This document shows, one piece after another, positions 42,643 to 51,672 of a DNA stretch of 64,000 bases (position 1 is the stretch's first letter; every line of letters begins with the position of its first letter). The notes under the pieces are model-generated. The model made no database searches. It saw only the letters and a list, made by a program, of their open reading frames with translations, and had not been told where the DNA came from. Origin of the DNA: an uncultured Bacteroidales bacterium (lineage in GTDB: Bacteria > Bacteroidota > Bacteroidia > Bacteroidales > P3); the NCBI GenBank assembly GCA_900314725.1, contig OMWJ01000003.1, positions 123,392 to 187,391 of the forward strand. Reading direction: 5' to 3'. Both the position numbers and the translations under genes were made by a program.

Positions 42643-43956
42643 ATGACAGCAGTACCATTAAACAGAGAAAAAGTAAATAAACTTATAGCCGATAACAAGA
42701 TAAAAAGTGTCGGAAAAGCATCAATAAGAGAAGTAAAAAAGATTATTGATGACATAGAAAAAACTATGGACATTCGTTTCGTAAGAATGGAAATGGGTGT
42801 TCCAGGTCTTCCTACAGTAAAACAAGGAGTAGATGCTCAGATAAAAGCATTACAGGATGGCGTTTCTGCTATTTATCCAGATATATATGGAACAGCAGAA
42901 TTGAAGTACGAAACTACTCGTTTTGTAAAAAACTTTCTTAATGTAGATGTTCCAGAAGATTCTTGTATCCCAGTAACTGGTTCTATGCAGGGAACATTTG
43001 CAGCATTTATGACTGTTGCAAGAATGGATGAAAAGAAAAATAAACTTTTGTTTATTGATCCTGGTTTCCCGGTACAAAAACAGCAATGTAAGATATTAGG
43101 TATAGACTATGAAACTTTTGATGTTTATAACTTTAGAGGAAAAAAACTAAGAGAAAAGCTTGAATCCTATCTTTCTAAGGGAGATATAGCAGCTATGGTT
43201 TATTCTTCTCCAAACAATCCGGCTTGGTTCTGCTTTAACGAAGAAGAACTTCAAATTATAGGAGAGGTTGCAAACAAATATGATGTTATTGTATTGGAAG
43301 ACTTAGCATACTTTGGTATGGACTTTAGAAAAGATTATGCTAAGCCAGGTGTTGCACCTTATCAACCAACAGCATCACATTGGGCTAAGAAGTATATTCT
43401 TATGATTTCTGGTTCAAAAGCATTTTCATACGCAGGTGAGCGTATAGGCGTTATTGTTGTTTCTCCTGATTTATATAATTGGCATACTGACTACATGAAG
43501 AAATACTTTACACAAGATACTTTTGGAAGAGCTATTGTTTTTGGTTCTATCTACGCCTTGTCTTCAGGTACTTCTCATTCTGTTCAATATGGTTTGGCTG
43601 CAGTTATGAAAGCCTGCAACGATGGAGAGTATGACTTTGTGGAAGGTTTGAAAGACTATCAAAGAAAAGCTGCCTTTATGAAACAAGCATTGGTTGATAA
43701 TGGTTTTGAAATAGTTTATGACAAAGACCTTGACCAAGAGATTGCGGATGGCTTCTACTTTACTTTCAACTATCCAGGCATGACGGGAGAAGAGACCCTT
43801 AACGAATTAGTATATTATGGTATCAGCGCTATTTCTTTGGATATTACAGGTTCTGACCAACAAGGACTAAGAGCATGTGTTTCTTTAGTGCCTCATGATT
43901 TACTGCCTGTTTTTGCAGAGAGAGTAAAACAATTTAATATTGACCATAAGAAATAA
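42643..43956 (+). CDS. PLP-dependent aminotransferase, class I/II
   Basis: A 437-residue fold-type I aminotransferase. The PLP Lys is in LMISGSKAFSYAGERIGV. PITGSMQGTFAAFMTVAR binds the cofactor phosphate, AMVYSSPNNPAWFCFNEEEL is the Asn motif, VLEDLAYFGMDF holds the Asp and Tyr, and LRACVSLVPHD holds the substrate Arg. The substrate cannot be read. It is 24 bases after porD and 36 before rubrerythrin, so it may be cotranscribed with either. No metabolic partner is adjacent. Confidence 0.9.
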   Translation: MTAVPLNREKVNKLIADNKIKSVGKASIREVKKIIDDIEKTMDIRFVRMEMGVPGLPTVKQGVDAQIKALQDGVSAIYPDIYGTAELKYETTRFVKNFLNVDVPEDSCIPVTGSMQGTFAAFMTVARMDEKKNKLLFIDPGFPVQKQQCKILGIDYETFDVYNFRGKKLREKLESYLSKGDIAAMVYSSPNNPAWFCFNEEELQIIGEVANKYDVIVLEDLAYFGMDFRKDYAKPGVAPYQPTASHWAKKYILMISGSKAFSYAGERIGVIVVSPDLYNWHTDYMKKYFTQDTFGRAIVFGSIYALSSGTSHSVQYGLAAVMKACNDGEYDFVEGLKDYQRKAAFMKQALVDNGFEIVYDKDLDQEIADGFYFTFNYPGMTGEETLNELVYYGISAISLDITGSDQQGLRACVSLVPHDLLPVFAERVKQFNIDHKK

Positions 43957-43992
43957 AAGGAACGAATTATAATAACAATAAAAATAACAATT

Positions 43993-44547
43993 ATGGCTAA
44001 AAAATGGATTTGTACCGTATGCGGTTACGTACATGAAGGAGATAATCCTCCTGCACAATGTCCTCAGTGCAAACAACCAGCAGAGAAGTTTAAGGAATTG
44101 GTTGAAAGTGATGATAAATTAACTTTTGAAACAGAACATGTTGTTGGTGTTGCTAAAGGGACTTCAGAAGAAATGATAAAGGACCTTAACGCTCATTTCA
44201 ATGGCGAGTGTTCAGAAGTAGGTATGTATCTTGCAATGTCTCGTCAGGCTGACAGAGAAGGCTATCCTGAAATAGCAGAAGCTTTCAAACGTTATGCATG
44301 GGAAGAAGCAGAACACGCAGCTAAATTTGCTGAATTATTAGGAGATATAGTTTGGGATACTAAGACTAACCTTGAAAAACGTATGGCTGCTGAGTCTGGC
44401 GCTTGTGCAGATAAATTCCGTATAGCAAAGAATGCTAAGGCAGCTAATCTTGATGCTATTCATGATACTGTTCATGAGATGGCTAAAGATGAAGCGCGCC
44501 ACGGACAAGGTTTTGAAGGTTTATATAATAGATATTTTAAAAAATAA
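43993..44547 (+). CDS. rubrerythrin with N-terminal rubredoxin domain
   Basis: A 184-residue peroxide-reducing protein of anaerobes. The rubredoxin iron site comes first ([16 protein letters not shown] and [11 protein letters not shown]), then a ferritin-like diiron four-helix bundle with the Glu/His ligands ([57 protein letters not shown]). The domain order is the reverse of classical rubrerythrin, i.e. the reverse-rubrerythrin type of Clostridia and Bacteroidales. It should reduce hydrogen peroxide using NAD(P)H through electron carriers. Repeat cluster D with a strong palindrome follows its stop. Confidence 0.94.
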   Translation: MAKKWICTVCGYVHEGDNPPAQCPQCKQPAEKFKELVESDDKLTFETEHVVGVAKGTSEEMIKDLNAHFNGECSEVGMYLAMSRQADREGYPEIAEAFKRYAWEEAEHAAKFAELLGDIVWDTKTNLEKRMAAESGACADKFRIAKNAKAANLDAIHDTVHEMAKDEARHGQGFEGLYNRYFKK

Positions 44548-44590
44548 ACCCTTATAAAGTCTTGAAACATAACATTTTAAAATAAGTCAA

Positions 44591-44655
44591 AAAAGACTTG
44601 ATGTTTATACTCAAAAGACTTGGTTTTCACGCGTGAAAACCAAGTCTTTTTTTTC
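44591..44655. repeat. 22-base repeat cluster D with 38-base perfect palindrome
   Basis: Two units begin AAAAGA at 44591 and 44613. The first has core AAAAGACTTGATGTTT; the second opens a perfect palindrome of 19 bases per arm (44613-44631 and 44632-44650), centred on CACGCGTG, followed by T8. Further degenerate GAAGAGTTTTTTTGC sequence follows to 44690. It lies between the convergent rubrerythrin and hisS genes. Confidence 0.8.
44613..44654. terminator. terminator after rubrerythrin (and hisS)
   Basis: A perfect 19-base-pair inverted repeat flanked by A/T runs on both sides (T8 on the plus strand). In RNA the central bases form the loop. Position between convergent genes suits a bidirectional terminator. 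Confidence 0.8.
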
Positions 44656-44739
44656 TAAAACGAAGAGTTTTTTTGCGAATATCAAGAGAGTTTATTTAAG
44701 CACTTAAAAAAACTCAAAAAATCTTGAATACTATTGTTT

Positions 44740-46125
44740 TTACTGCAATTTTTCGCTTAGGGAATCAAAGGCTATTGTTTCCTGTTCTCCTGTTAGCATA
44801 TTTTTTAGAACACATGCGGAATTTTTTATTTCTTCTTCTCCAACAAGAATGCAGTAAGGGAAATGTCTGTCATTAGCATATTTCATCTGTTTTTTTAGTT
44901 TTGCACTCTCGGGATAGATTTCGCATGATATACCTTTTTTTCTGAGAGTAGTTGCGAGATGAAGACAGAAATCGCTTTCTTTTTCGCCAAAGTTTATAAA
45001 TAAAACCTTGGTTGCAACCTCAATATCTTTAGGGAATAAGCCTTTTTCTTCCAAACAATCATATATTCTGTCTGCTCCAAAGCTTATGCCTACGCCAGAA
45101 ACATCAGGCATTCCAAATATTCCTGTAAGGTTGTCGTATCTGCCTCCTCCTGTTATGCTTCCCATCTGCATATCTAATGCTTTAACTTCAACAATAGCAC
45201 CGGTGTAGTAGTTCAATCCACGGGCAAGGGTTATATCTAATTCAATATTGTTTATGTCTGCATTATTGGATTTCGTAAGAACATATTTTATCTCTTCTAA
45301 TCCCTGTCTGCCTATTTCTATATTACCTATGATGTTTTCAAGTAGAAGAAGTTTCTCTTCATTAGAACCTTTCACATTAAGAAGAGGAGATATTTTTTCA
45401 CAATCTTCTTTACAAAATCCTTTTTCTTGCAGTTCATTTATTACGTTGTCTAAACCTATCTTATCAAGTTTATCAATAGCAACGGTAAGGTCTGTTATTT
45501 TGTCGGCTTTTCCCAATAATTCAGCAAAGGCAGAAAGAATCTTCCTATTGTTAAGTTTTATTACTATAGGCAATCCAAATGCAGAAAAGACCTCGTTGAT
45601 TATCTGCAACAACTCTACCTCATTCATCAAAGAGTTTGAACCAATTATGTCTGCATCGCATTGATAGAACTCGCGGTATCTGCCTTTTTGTGGTCTGTCT
45701 GCACGCCACACTGGTTGAATTTGGAAACGTTTGAAAGGAAAGACGATGTCGTTTCTGTGATTTACTACAAAGCGGGCAAAAGGTACGGTCAAGTCATATC
45801 GCAATCCCTTTTCGCTAATCATCTTTGTAGCTTTGTTTATTGATATTGTCTGGTTGTTATCGTTAATATCTGAGAATAGAGAAGAAAATTCTTGCATCTC
45901 TTCAGGCTTTAGGAACATGCCAGAATCTAATATTTTGAACAAAAGTTTATCACCTTCTTCTCCATATTTGCCCATTAGAGTATTGAGAGACTCCATTGCA
46001 GGTGTCTCTATTTGAAGAAAACCATGAGAACGATAGACCTTTGTTATAGTATCGAAGATATAGTTTCTTTTCTGCATTTGTAAAGGAGAAAAATCCCTTG
46101 TACCTTTTATTGCTTTATACTCCAT
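44740..46125 (-). CDS. hisS: histidyl-tRNA synthetase
   Basis: A 461-residue class II synthetase charging tRNA-His. Motif 2 is [32 protein letters not shown] in parts. The His-specific [14 protein letters not shown] and the [29 protein letters not shown] region (motif 3) are intact. The C-terminal anticodon domain runs from about residue 370. An insertion of about 60 residues precedes the histidine motif, a feature of the longer Bacteroidetes form. It follows a membrane-protein gene by four bases on the same strand. Confidence 0.96.
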   Translation of the reverse strand: MEYKAIKGTRDFSPLQMQKRNYIFDTITKVYRSHGFLQIETPAMESLNTLMGKYGEEGDKLLFKILDSGMFLKPEEMQEFSSLFSDINDNNQTISINKATKMISEKGLRYDLTVPFARFVVNHRNDIVFPFKRFQIQPVWRADRPQKGRYREFYQCDADIIGSNSLMNEVELLQIINEVFSAFGLPIVIKLNNRKILSAFAELLGKADKITDLTVAIDKLDKIGLDNVINELQEKGFCKEDCEKISPLLNVKGSNEEKLLLLENIIGNIEIGRQGLEEIKYVLTKSNNADINNIELDITLARGLNYYTGAIVEVKALDMQMGSITGGGRYDNLTGIFGMPDVSGVGISFGADRIYDCLEEKGLFPKDIEVATKVLFINFGEKESDFCLHLATTLRKKGISCEIYPESAKLKKQMKYANDRHFPYCILVGEEEIKNSACVLKNMLTGEQETIAFDSLSEKLQ

Positions 46126-46129
46126 AGTT

Positions 46130-46831
46130 TTATTTAGTCTTTTTTAAGTTAGCCAAAGAAAGAATAACGCCAAGAGCTACACCTAACAACGCAGCACAAA
46201 GAACTCTATATTCTCCAGGAAGCATAAAGGTAAGCGTATGTGCAGGATACCAAAAGAAAGGAATAGTTTTCATAAATACAAAACTCCATTGTCTTTGCCA
46301 ATCCATTTCACTGATTATTTGTTTTGCGGGAATAGGAGTGAAGAATCCTTTAAGAGTTCCTCCTGTATGTGTGATATGAGTATCTGTTATCTTATGAATA
46401 GTCATAAACACAGGAGCAAAAAAAGTATTCATCAAAACAGAAACAGAAAAAGCATATAAAAGCCTTGTGCCAAAGCCTTCATAAGCAAGAGTAACGGGAT
46501 CTATATGCAATCCACATTGATTAAGAAAACCAAAAGTTCCACTTGCAAATATTCCCATTGCAATACTGATACAAACACCTAAAACACCCCATACAAAAGC
46601 ACGAGGAAGAACACCGAATCCTTTTTTATTATACACTCCTTGAGTTATTCTTAGTCCTATACATTCTCCTATAGTCGCAAGTATGCCAAATTTAAGGAAA
46701 GCCAAAACAAAAGCTCTCCAATCTTTAGCAGCAGACCAAGACAAAAACCATTCTTTGATAGGTTCTACGAATACGAATACACTGACAAACAGTATTACAC
46801 AAATAATAAATACAAAATCTTGTTTTTTCAT
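46130..46831 (-). CDS. polytopic membrane protein, possibly Mpv17/PMP22-like
   Basis: A 233-residue inner-membrane protein with about five hydrophobic segments (near residues 6-24, 40-58, 75-98, 120-140, 205-228). The late part [30 protein letters not shown] loosely resembles the W-P-x-x-x-F-x-x-P-x-x-x-R pattern of Mpv17/PMP22 proteins, but I hold this only as a possibility. The longest frame starts at 46861, inside the -7 box, so ATG 46831 is used. It is four bases from hisS and probably cotranscribed. Confidence 0.7.
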   Translation of the reverse strand: MKKQDFVFIICVILFVSVFVFVEPIKEWFLSWSAAKDWRAFVLAFLKFGILATIGECIGLRITQGVYNKKGFGVLPRAFVWGVLGVCISIAMGIFASGTFGFLNQCGLHIDPVTLAYEGFGTRLLYAFSVSVLMNTFFAPVFMTIHKITDTHITHTGGTLKGFFTPIPAKQIISEMDWQRQWSFVFMKTIPFFWYPAHTLTFMLPGEYRVLCAALLGVALGVILSLANLKKTK

Positions 46832-46850
46832 AACATTAAAATATTTTGTG

Positions 46851-46858
46851 CAAAAGTA
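46851..46858 (-). promoter_or_regulatory. -7 box for the membrane protein-hisS unit
   Basis: TACTTTTG on the minus strand, 19 bases before ATG 46831. It overlaps the longer frame's start at 46861 and so decides the start. -33 not clear. Confidence 0.5.
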
Positions 46859-46933
46859 CAAAAAATCTAACTACTCTTTACAATTTTAGCAAACTAATTT
46901 GGAATAGCATATTCATAATAGCTAAAAAAGTAT

Positions 46934-46941
46934 TAATTTTG
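46934..46941 (+). promoter_or_regulatory. -7 box for recG
   Basis: TAATTTTG, 21 bases before the recG ATG, followed by GGAGG (46943-46947), which is too far from the start to be a usual ribosome site. -33 not clear. Confidence 0.45.
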
Positions 46942-46962
46942 CGGAGGTTTAGATAAGCAGAT

Positions 46963-49074
46963 ATGGAAAATAATATTCTTCAAAAAGATATAATGTATCT
47001 TAAAGGTGTTGGTGAAAAAAAAGCCCTTGTTCTAAAAAAAGAACTTAATGTTTTCACCCTTGGTGATATGTTGTATCATTTTCCATACAAATACATTGAT
47101 AAAAGCAATTATTTTACTATTAATCAAATAGCAAGTGAAGATGTCTATATTCAAATCAAAGGCTATTTGGTTAGCAAAGAATATAAAAAAACGGGCAAGA
47201 CTCAAAGGCTTGTATATACTTTAGAAGACAAAACAGGCAGGGTTGAGATAGTGTTTTTTAAAGGATTAAGTTGGATAGATAAAAAACTTCAACCAAAAAG
47301 AGAATATACTGTCTTTGGTAAGCCAACACGTTTTCAAAATACTTATTCTTTTATTCATCCAGATATAGAAGAATCTGTTGTTTATGCTAATCAGACAATA
47401 GAAGAAAAGTTTTCTCCTCTTTATAACACAACAGAAAAGATGAAACATTCTTTTTTGAATTCTAAGGCTCTAAGTAAAATAATAAAAGAAATACTTATTG
47501 AAACAGAATATAGAATACCAGAAACTTTACCTCAATATGTTTTAGAATTAAATCGTTTAATGCCTTTAAGCAAAGCATTGAGAGAAATTCATTTTCCAAC
47601 TTCCAATGACAATTTAGCAAAAGCTCGTTATCGTTTAAAATTTGAGGAATTGCTGATATTACAACTTGGACATCTTTTTGAAAAGGGAAGAAGAATACAA
47701 AAGAGTAAAGGTTTTGTCTTCTCTAAGGTAGGAGATAAGTTTAATAGTTTTTATGAGAATAATCTTCCATTTACTCTAACCAATGCACAAAAGAGAGTAA
47801 TCAAAGAGATACGCAATGATATGCGTTCTTCTCATCAAATGAATAGATTACTTCAAGGCGATGTTGGTTCAGGAAAAACGCTCGTTGCTTTAATGTGTAT
47901 GCTGATAGCTATAGATAATGGTTTCCAGGCAGCACTTTTGGCTCCGACAGAAATACTTTCTTTGCAACATTACAATAGTATAACAAAACTTCTGAAAGGA
48001 TTAAATGTTAATGTAGCTCTCTTGCAAGGAAGTATAAAAGGTAAAGCCAGAAAAAATGTTTTATCTAATCTACAAGAAGGTGCAATTGATATTATTGTTG
48101 GTACTCATGCAATATTAGAGGATACTGTTGTTTTTAATAATCTTGGTCTTGCTATAATAGATGAACAACATCGTTTTGGTGTAAGGCAGAGAAGTAAGAT
48201 GTGGGAAAAAAATAAAGAATGTCCTCCTCATATTCTTGTTATGACAGCAACTCCTATTCCACGTACTCTTGCAATGACAGCGTATGGAGATTTGGATTAT
48301 TCAATAATAGATGAACTTCCACCAGGAAGAAAACCAATACAAACAATACATCTTTTTGATAGAGATATATTGAAGATGTTCTCCTTTATGCATAAACAGA
48401 TAGCAGCAGGAAGACAGATATATATTGTTTATCCTCTTATTAATGAAAGTGAAAAGATGGAAGACGTAAAAGATCTTATGGATGGATATGAAAGCATAGT
48501 AAGAGAGTTTCCTTTACCACAATATAATATAAGTATAGTTCATGGACAGATGGATGAGCAAGCAAAAGATTATGAGATGCAACGGTTTGTCAAAGGACAG
48601 ACACAAATAATGGTAGCAACAACGGTTATAGAAGTAGGAGTAGATGTTAGCAATGCAACTGTTATGATAATAGAAAACAGTGAGCGATTTGGACTTAGCC
48701 AACTTCATCAATTAAGGGGAAGAGTAGGACGAGGAGAATCTCAAAGTTATTGCATATTGAGGACAAAAGATAATATTAGTAAAGACGCAAGAAGAAAAAT
48801 AGAAGTAATGTGTGAAACTAATGATGGTTTTGTTCTTGCAGAAGAAGACCTTAAAATGAGAGGTCCGGGAAATATTTCAGGAACAGAGCAAAGCGGAGTA
48901 TTAGATTTAAGAATAGCAGATATAATAAAAGATGAACCAATAGTAAGACGAGCAAGAGATTTTGCAGAGTTAATATTTGATAAAGACCCGAGTATAACTC
49001 ATCCAGATAATGCTTTACTACGTTATCAAATAACAAAGCAAAGACCAATAACAGATTTTTCAAAAATTTCATAA
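46963..49074 (+). CDS. recG: ATP-dependent DNA helicase RecG
   Basis: A 703-residue fork-reversal and branch-migration helicase for repair and replication restart. The N-terminal wedge domain starts YLKGVGEKKALVLKKELNV and includes an OB fold (TGRVEIVFFKGLSW). The helicase core has LLQGDVGSGKTLVAL (Walker A near residue 300), IIDEQHRFGV (motif II), VMTATPIPRTLAMT (motif III), MVATTVIEVGVDVSNATVM (V), and HQLRGRVGRGESQSYC (VI). The TRG-type LKMRGPGNISGTEQSG follows. Length is typical. An S41 peptidase gene follows after 16 bases. Confidence 0.96.
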   Translation: MENNILQKDIMYLKGVGEKKALVLKKELNVFTLGDMLYHFPYKYIDKSNYFTINQIASEDVYIQIKGYLVSKEYKKTGKTQRLVYTLEDKTGRVEIVFFKGLSWIDKKLQPKREYTVFGKPTRFQNTYSFIHPDIEESVVYANQTIEEKFSPLYNTTEKMKHSFLNSKALSKIIKEILIETEYRIPETLPQYVLELNRLMPLSKALREIHFPTSNDNLAKARYRLKFEELLILQLGHLFEKGRRIQKSKGFVFSKVGDKFNSFYENNLPFTLTNAQKRVIKEIRNDMRSSHQMNRLLQGDVGSGKTLVALMCMLIAIDNGFQAALLAPTEILSLQHYNSITKLLKGLNVNVALLQGSIKGKARKNVLSNLQEGAIDIIVGTHAILEDTVVFNNLGLAIIDEQHRFGVRQRSKMWEKNKECPPHILVMTATPIPRTLAMTAYGDLDYSIIDELPPGRKPIQTIHLFDRDILKMFSFMHKQIAAGRQIYIVYPLINESEKMEDVKDLMDGYESIVREFPLPQYNISIVHGQMDEQAKDYEMQRFVKGQTQIMVATTVIEVGVDVSNATVMIIENSERFGLSQLHQLRGRVGRGESQSYCILRTKDNISKDARRKIEVMCETNDGFVLAEEDLKMRGPGNISGTEQSGVLDLRIADIIKDEPIVRRARDFAELIFDKDPSITHPDNALLRYQITKQRPITDFSKIS

Positions 49075-49090
49075 TAAATAATAAAACCCA

Positions 49091-50392
49091 ATGAAAAACT
49101 ACTTATTTTTAGTTATAGCAGTATTGTTCGCTATATCTTCTTATTCTCAGGAAGGAAAGAAGGTAATGAAAGTAAAAGATATGTTAAAAGATATTGATGT
49201 TTTTTACGAAAACCTTATGGATATACACCCTTATCCATTTGTTATTCTATCGCAAGAAGAATGGAAACAAAAGGTTGATAGTCTTAAAAATACTATTACT
49301 GAACCTATGACAAAACAAGAGTTCTTTTTCAAAATGACTACCTTTAATACTTATTTAGACTTGCATTCTGGGCTACATGCTTCCAAGAAAACAATGAAAA
49401 AGATGAGAAAGGCTATGCTATTTCCGAAGTTTGAAGAACAAGACAACAAGATACTATTTACAAAGGACGATGAAAAATGCACTCTATTGTCTGTAGGAGG
49501 AAGTGATGTTGAGCAGATAAGAAATATTTTCTTTGAAAGAAGCAGTAGAGTAGAACCTATGTATATGCCAACGTTTTTGAATATGCTCCGAAACTTTTGT
49601 TCCTACAAAATGGTTGAAGACAGTATAGAATACAAGTATCAAAATTCTAAGGGAGAAATATTAACTGCTTATTTTAAACGTAACACTCAAAAACAGAAAA
49701 CAAAAAACAATACGGGAACATCTTTAGAGATAGATACAGTAAAGTCTGTTGCTGTAATGAGAGTTAATACTTTTATGCCTTCAAGTAGATTGGATTTTCA
49801 GGATAGTATCTATACATATTTTAAACGATTAAAAGAAAAAGAAATAACACGTCTATATATAGATATAACTCAAAATAGTGGTGGCTTAGTTGCTTTGACG
49901 GGTTTCTTAGCAGGGTTCTTTATTGATAGTAAAGAAGAGATTTATGCAGGAACTTGGACATCTAAAGCAAGTGATGAAAGGGATATGCAGAGGTTTGATT
50001 TTCTTTTGAGAAAAGGAGATAAAGGCGACTATACTCAAAGAAAATATACATTCAATCCATCTATAAGTACTCCAAAGTTTAAAGGAGATGTATATATTGT
50101 TCAGTCACGTAACTCTTATTCTGCAGCAGCAATCTTTGCATCTTTAATTCAACACTATTACAACAAATGCAAGGTGATAGGAGAAGAAGGAGAAATAAAG
50201 GCATTCTACGCAGACCCTTTACAAGTCGTTCTTCCTAAATCAAAGTTTGTTGTTACCTATTCTTCTATGTTTGGCAGGTTTGTTGGGAAAGAAAAAAACA
50301 GAGGTGTTGTGCCAGATATACCTTATAATATATATGATCCAAATACTCCTTTGTCAATGAAAGAATTAGAAGAGCTTACCAACAACAATTAG
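49091..50392 (+). CDS. exported S41-family peptidase-like protein
   Basis: A 433-residue exported protein; signal peptide ending ISSYSQ. An N-terminal helical cap contains YENLMDIHPYPFVILSQEEW and YLDLHSGLHA (both common in Bacteroidetes S41 proteins). The ClpP/crotonase-like core runs from about residue 215: SVAVMRVNTFMPSS, LYIDITQNSGGLVALTGFLAGFF, VYIVQSRNSYSAAAIFASLIQ with the likely nucleophile Ser, and VIGEEGEIKAF, where the S41 general-base Lys region usually lies. There is no PDZ domain. It may process or degrade envelope proteins; substrates unknown. It is 16 bases after recG, probably by chance of gene order. Confidence 0.82.
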   Translation: MKNYLFLVIAVLFAISSYSQEGKKVMKVKDMLKDIDVFYENLMDIHPYPFVILSQEEWKQKVDSLKNTITEPMTKQEFFFKMTTFNTYLDLHSGLHASKKTMKKMRKAMLFPKFEEQDNKILFTKDDEKCTLLSVGGSDVEQIRNIFFERSSRVEPMYMPTFLNMLRNFCSYKMVEDSIEYKYQNSKGEILTAYFKRNTQKQKTKNNTGTSLEIDTVKSVAVMRVNTFMPSSRLDFQDSIYTYFKRLKEKEITRLYIDITQNSGGLVALTGFLAGFFIDSKEEIYAGTWTSKASDERDMQRFDFLLRKGDKGDYTQRKYTFNPSISTPKFKGDVYIVQSRNSYSAAAIFASLIQHYYNKCKVIGEEGEIKAFYADPLQVVLPKSKFVVTYSSMFGRFVGKEKNRGVVPDIPYNIYDPNTPLSMKELEELTNNN

Positions 50393-50430
50393 AAAAGAAG
50401 ATTTATTATTTTTTCTTCTCTTTTTATGAC

Positions 50431-50459
50431 TTGATTATGCAAAAAAAATATTAAATTTG
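50431..50459 (+). promoter_or_regulatory. promoter of the LRR surface-protein gene
   Basis: TTG (50431-50433), 18 bases, TAAATTTG (50452-50459), 51 bases before the ATG. A close match to the consensus with a slightly short spacer. Confidence 0.6.
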
Positions 50460-50510
50460 CAAAGTTTAAATACATATAAATAAAATTAATAATTAAAAAA
50501 ACGAAAGAAT

Positions 50511-51524
50511 ATGAAAAATTTATTAAAACAATTTATTGCAATAGCCCTTGTTACAATAATAAGTGTAAGCGCTTTTGCATACGATTTTGAAGTAGATGGC
50601 ATATATTACATAGTAAATGGAGAAGGAACTGTTGCTGTAACTTATAATAATAGAGCCCATGACTATACAGGAAATATTGTTATTCCAGCTGAGGTAACGT
50701 ATGAAGGAATAACATATACTGTTACCGCAATTGGAACAAGTGCTTTTGAAAATAGTTATTCGTCATTATCTTCTGTTACTATGCCTAACACCATAACTAC
50801 TATTGGAAATAGTGCATTTGCAGGTTGTATAGGTATTTGGCAAATAGATATACCTGCTTCTGTTACTCGTATTGAAGATAATGCTTTTTATGGCTGTACA
50901 GGAATACAATCTATAGAAATTCCTCATGGTGTTACAGAAATAGGAGGTTATACTTTCTATAATTGTGTAAATCTTAGAAATATAACTCTTTATAATGGAA
51001 TTACTTCTATCGGTGAGTGCGCATTTAGTTATTGCACAATGGAACAAATAGCAATACCAAGCACCGTTACTCATATTTCTTCTTGGGCTTTTAGTCATTG
51101 CTATTTGTTGAGTACTGTTATTTGTAAAGGAGAAACTCCTGCATCATTAGGAAATTATGTTTTTATAAACACTCACATTGATACAGCAACATTAATCGTT
51201 CCATGCAATGCAGCAGCAAATTATCAAAATGCAACAGAGTGGAATAGTTTTGGTGAAATAGAAGAAGATTGTGAAGGAATTTATGTTGGAATAGAAGGGG
51301 TGAAGGTAGAAAATGATAATTCTATTTTTGTTTATCCAAATCCAGCAAAAGAAAATATAACCCTTGAAGTTCAAGACGATATATTTATATACAATGACAA
51401 AGGTCAAGAAGTTTTGTATGTAAATTCTCCAAATAGAAAAACAACAATAAATGTTGCCAATCTACCTAAAGGAATATATTTTATAAAAGCAGGAGAAAGA
51501 AGACAAAAGTTTATAAAAGAATAG
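50511..51524 (+). CDS. BspA-like leucine-rich-repeat protein with T9SS type A sorting domain
   Basis: A 337-residue surface protein. The signal peptide ends VSAFA. Residues about 60-215 are five to six BspA-type LRR_5 repeats of about 23 residues, e.g. TAIGTSAFENSYSSLSSVTM, TTIGNSAFAGCIGIWQIDIP and TRIEDNAFYGCTGIQSIEIP. The C-terminal 70 residues are a type A T9SS sorting domain: FVYPNPAKENITLE, FIYNDKGQEVLY, TINVANLPKGIYFIKAG and final Lys-rich KFIKE. Such proteins are exported by the T9SS and attached to the cell surface, where BspA repeats bind host or bacterial surfaces. Its own promoter and terminator make it a single-gene unit. Confidence 0.92.
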   Translation: MKNLLKQFIAIALVTIISVSAFAYDFEVDGIYYIVNGEGTVAVTYNNRAHDYTGNIVIPAEVTYEGITYTVTAIGTSAFENSYSSLSSVTMPNTITTIGNSAFAGCIGIWQIDIPASVTRIEDNAFYGCTGIQSIEIPHGVTEIGGYTFYNCVNLRNITLYNGITSIGECAFSYCTMEQIAIPSTVTHISSWAFSHCYLLSTVICKGETPASLGNYVFINTHIDTATLIVPCNAAANYQNATEWNSFGEIEEDCEGIYVGIEGVKVENDNSIFVYPNPAKENITLEVQDDIFIYNDKGQEVLYVNSPNRKTTINVANLPKGIYFIKAGERRQKFIKE

Positions 51525-51550
51525 TGTTTAATAGTCTTTGAATAATAATT

Positions 51551-51598
51551 AAACGCTTAGCAGTTGCGAGAAGAAAGACTGTTAAGCGTTTTGTTTTT
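51551..51598 (+). terminator. terminator of the LRR protein gene
   Basis: A 13-base stem with one G-U pair (51551-51563 with 51579-51591), a 15-base loop and a T-rich tail, 26 bases after the stop. Confidence 0.82.
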
Positions 51599-51607
51599 AT
51601 ACAAACA

Positions 51608-51639
51608 TTTGCCTATTTCAAGACTTTGAACTATCTTTG
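51608..51639 (+). promoter_or_regulatory. Bacteroidetes promoter for trxB
   Basis: TTTG (51608-51611), 20 bases, TATCTTTG (51632-51639), 33 bases before the ATG. An exact consensus match. Confidence 0.75.
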
Positions 51640-51672
51640 CAAGCGAAAACAATACAAAAAGAAAGACAATAA

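Noticed and set aside
50393..50430. Terminator after the S41 peptidase
   Set aside because: The purine/pyrimidine tracts can pair for only about six bases without mismatch; too weak to claim.
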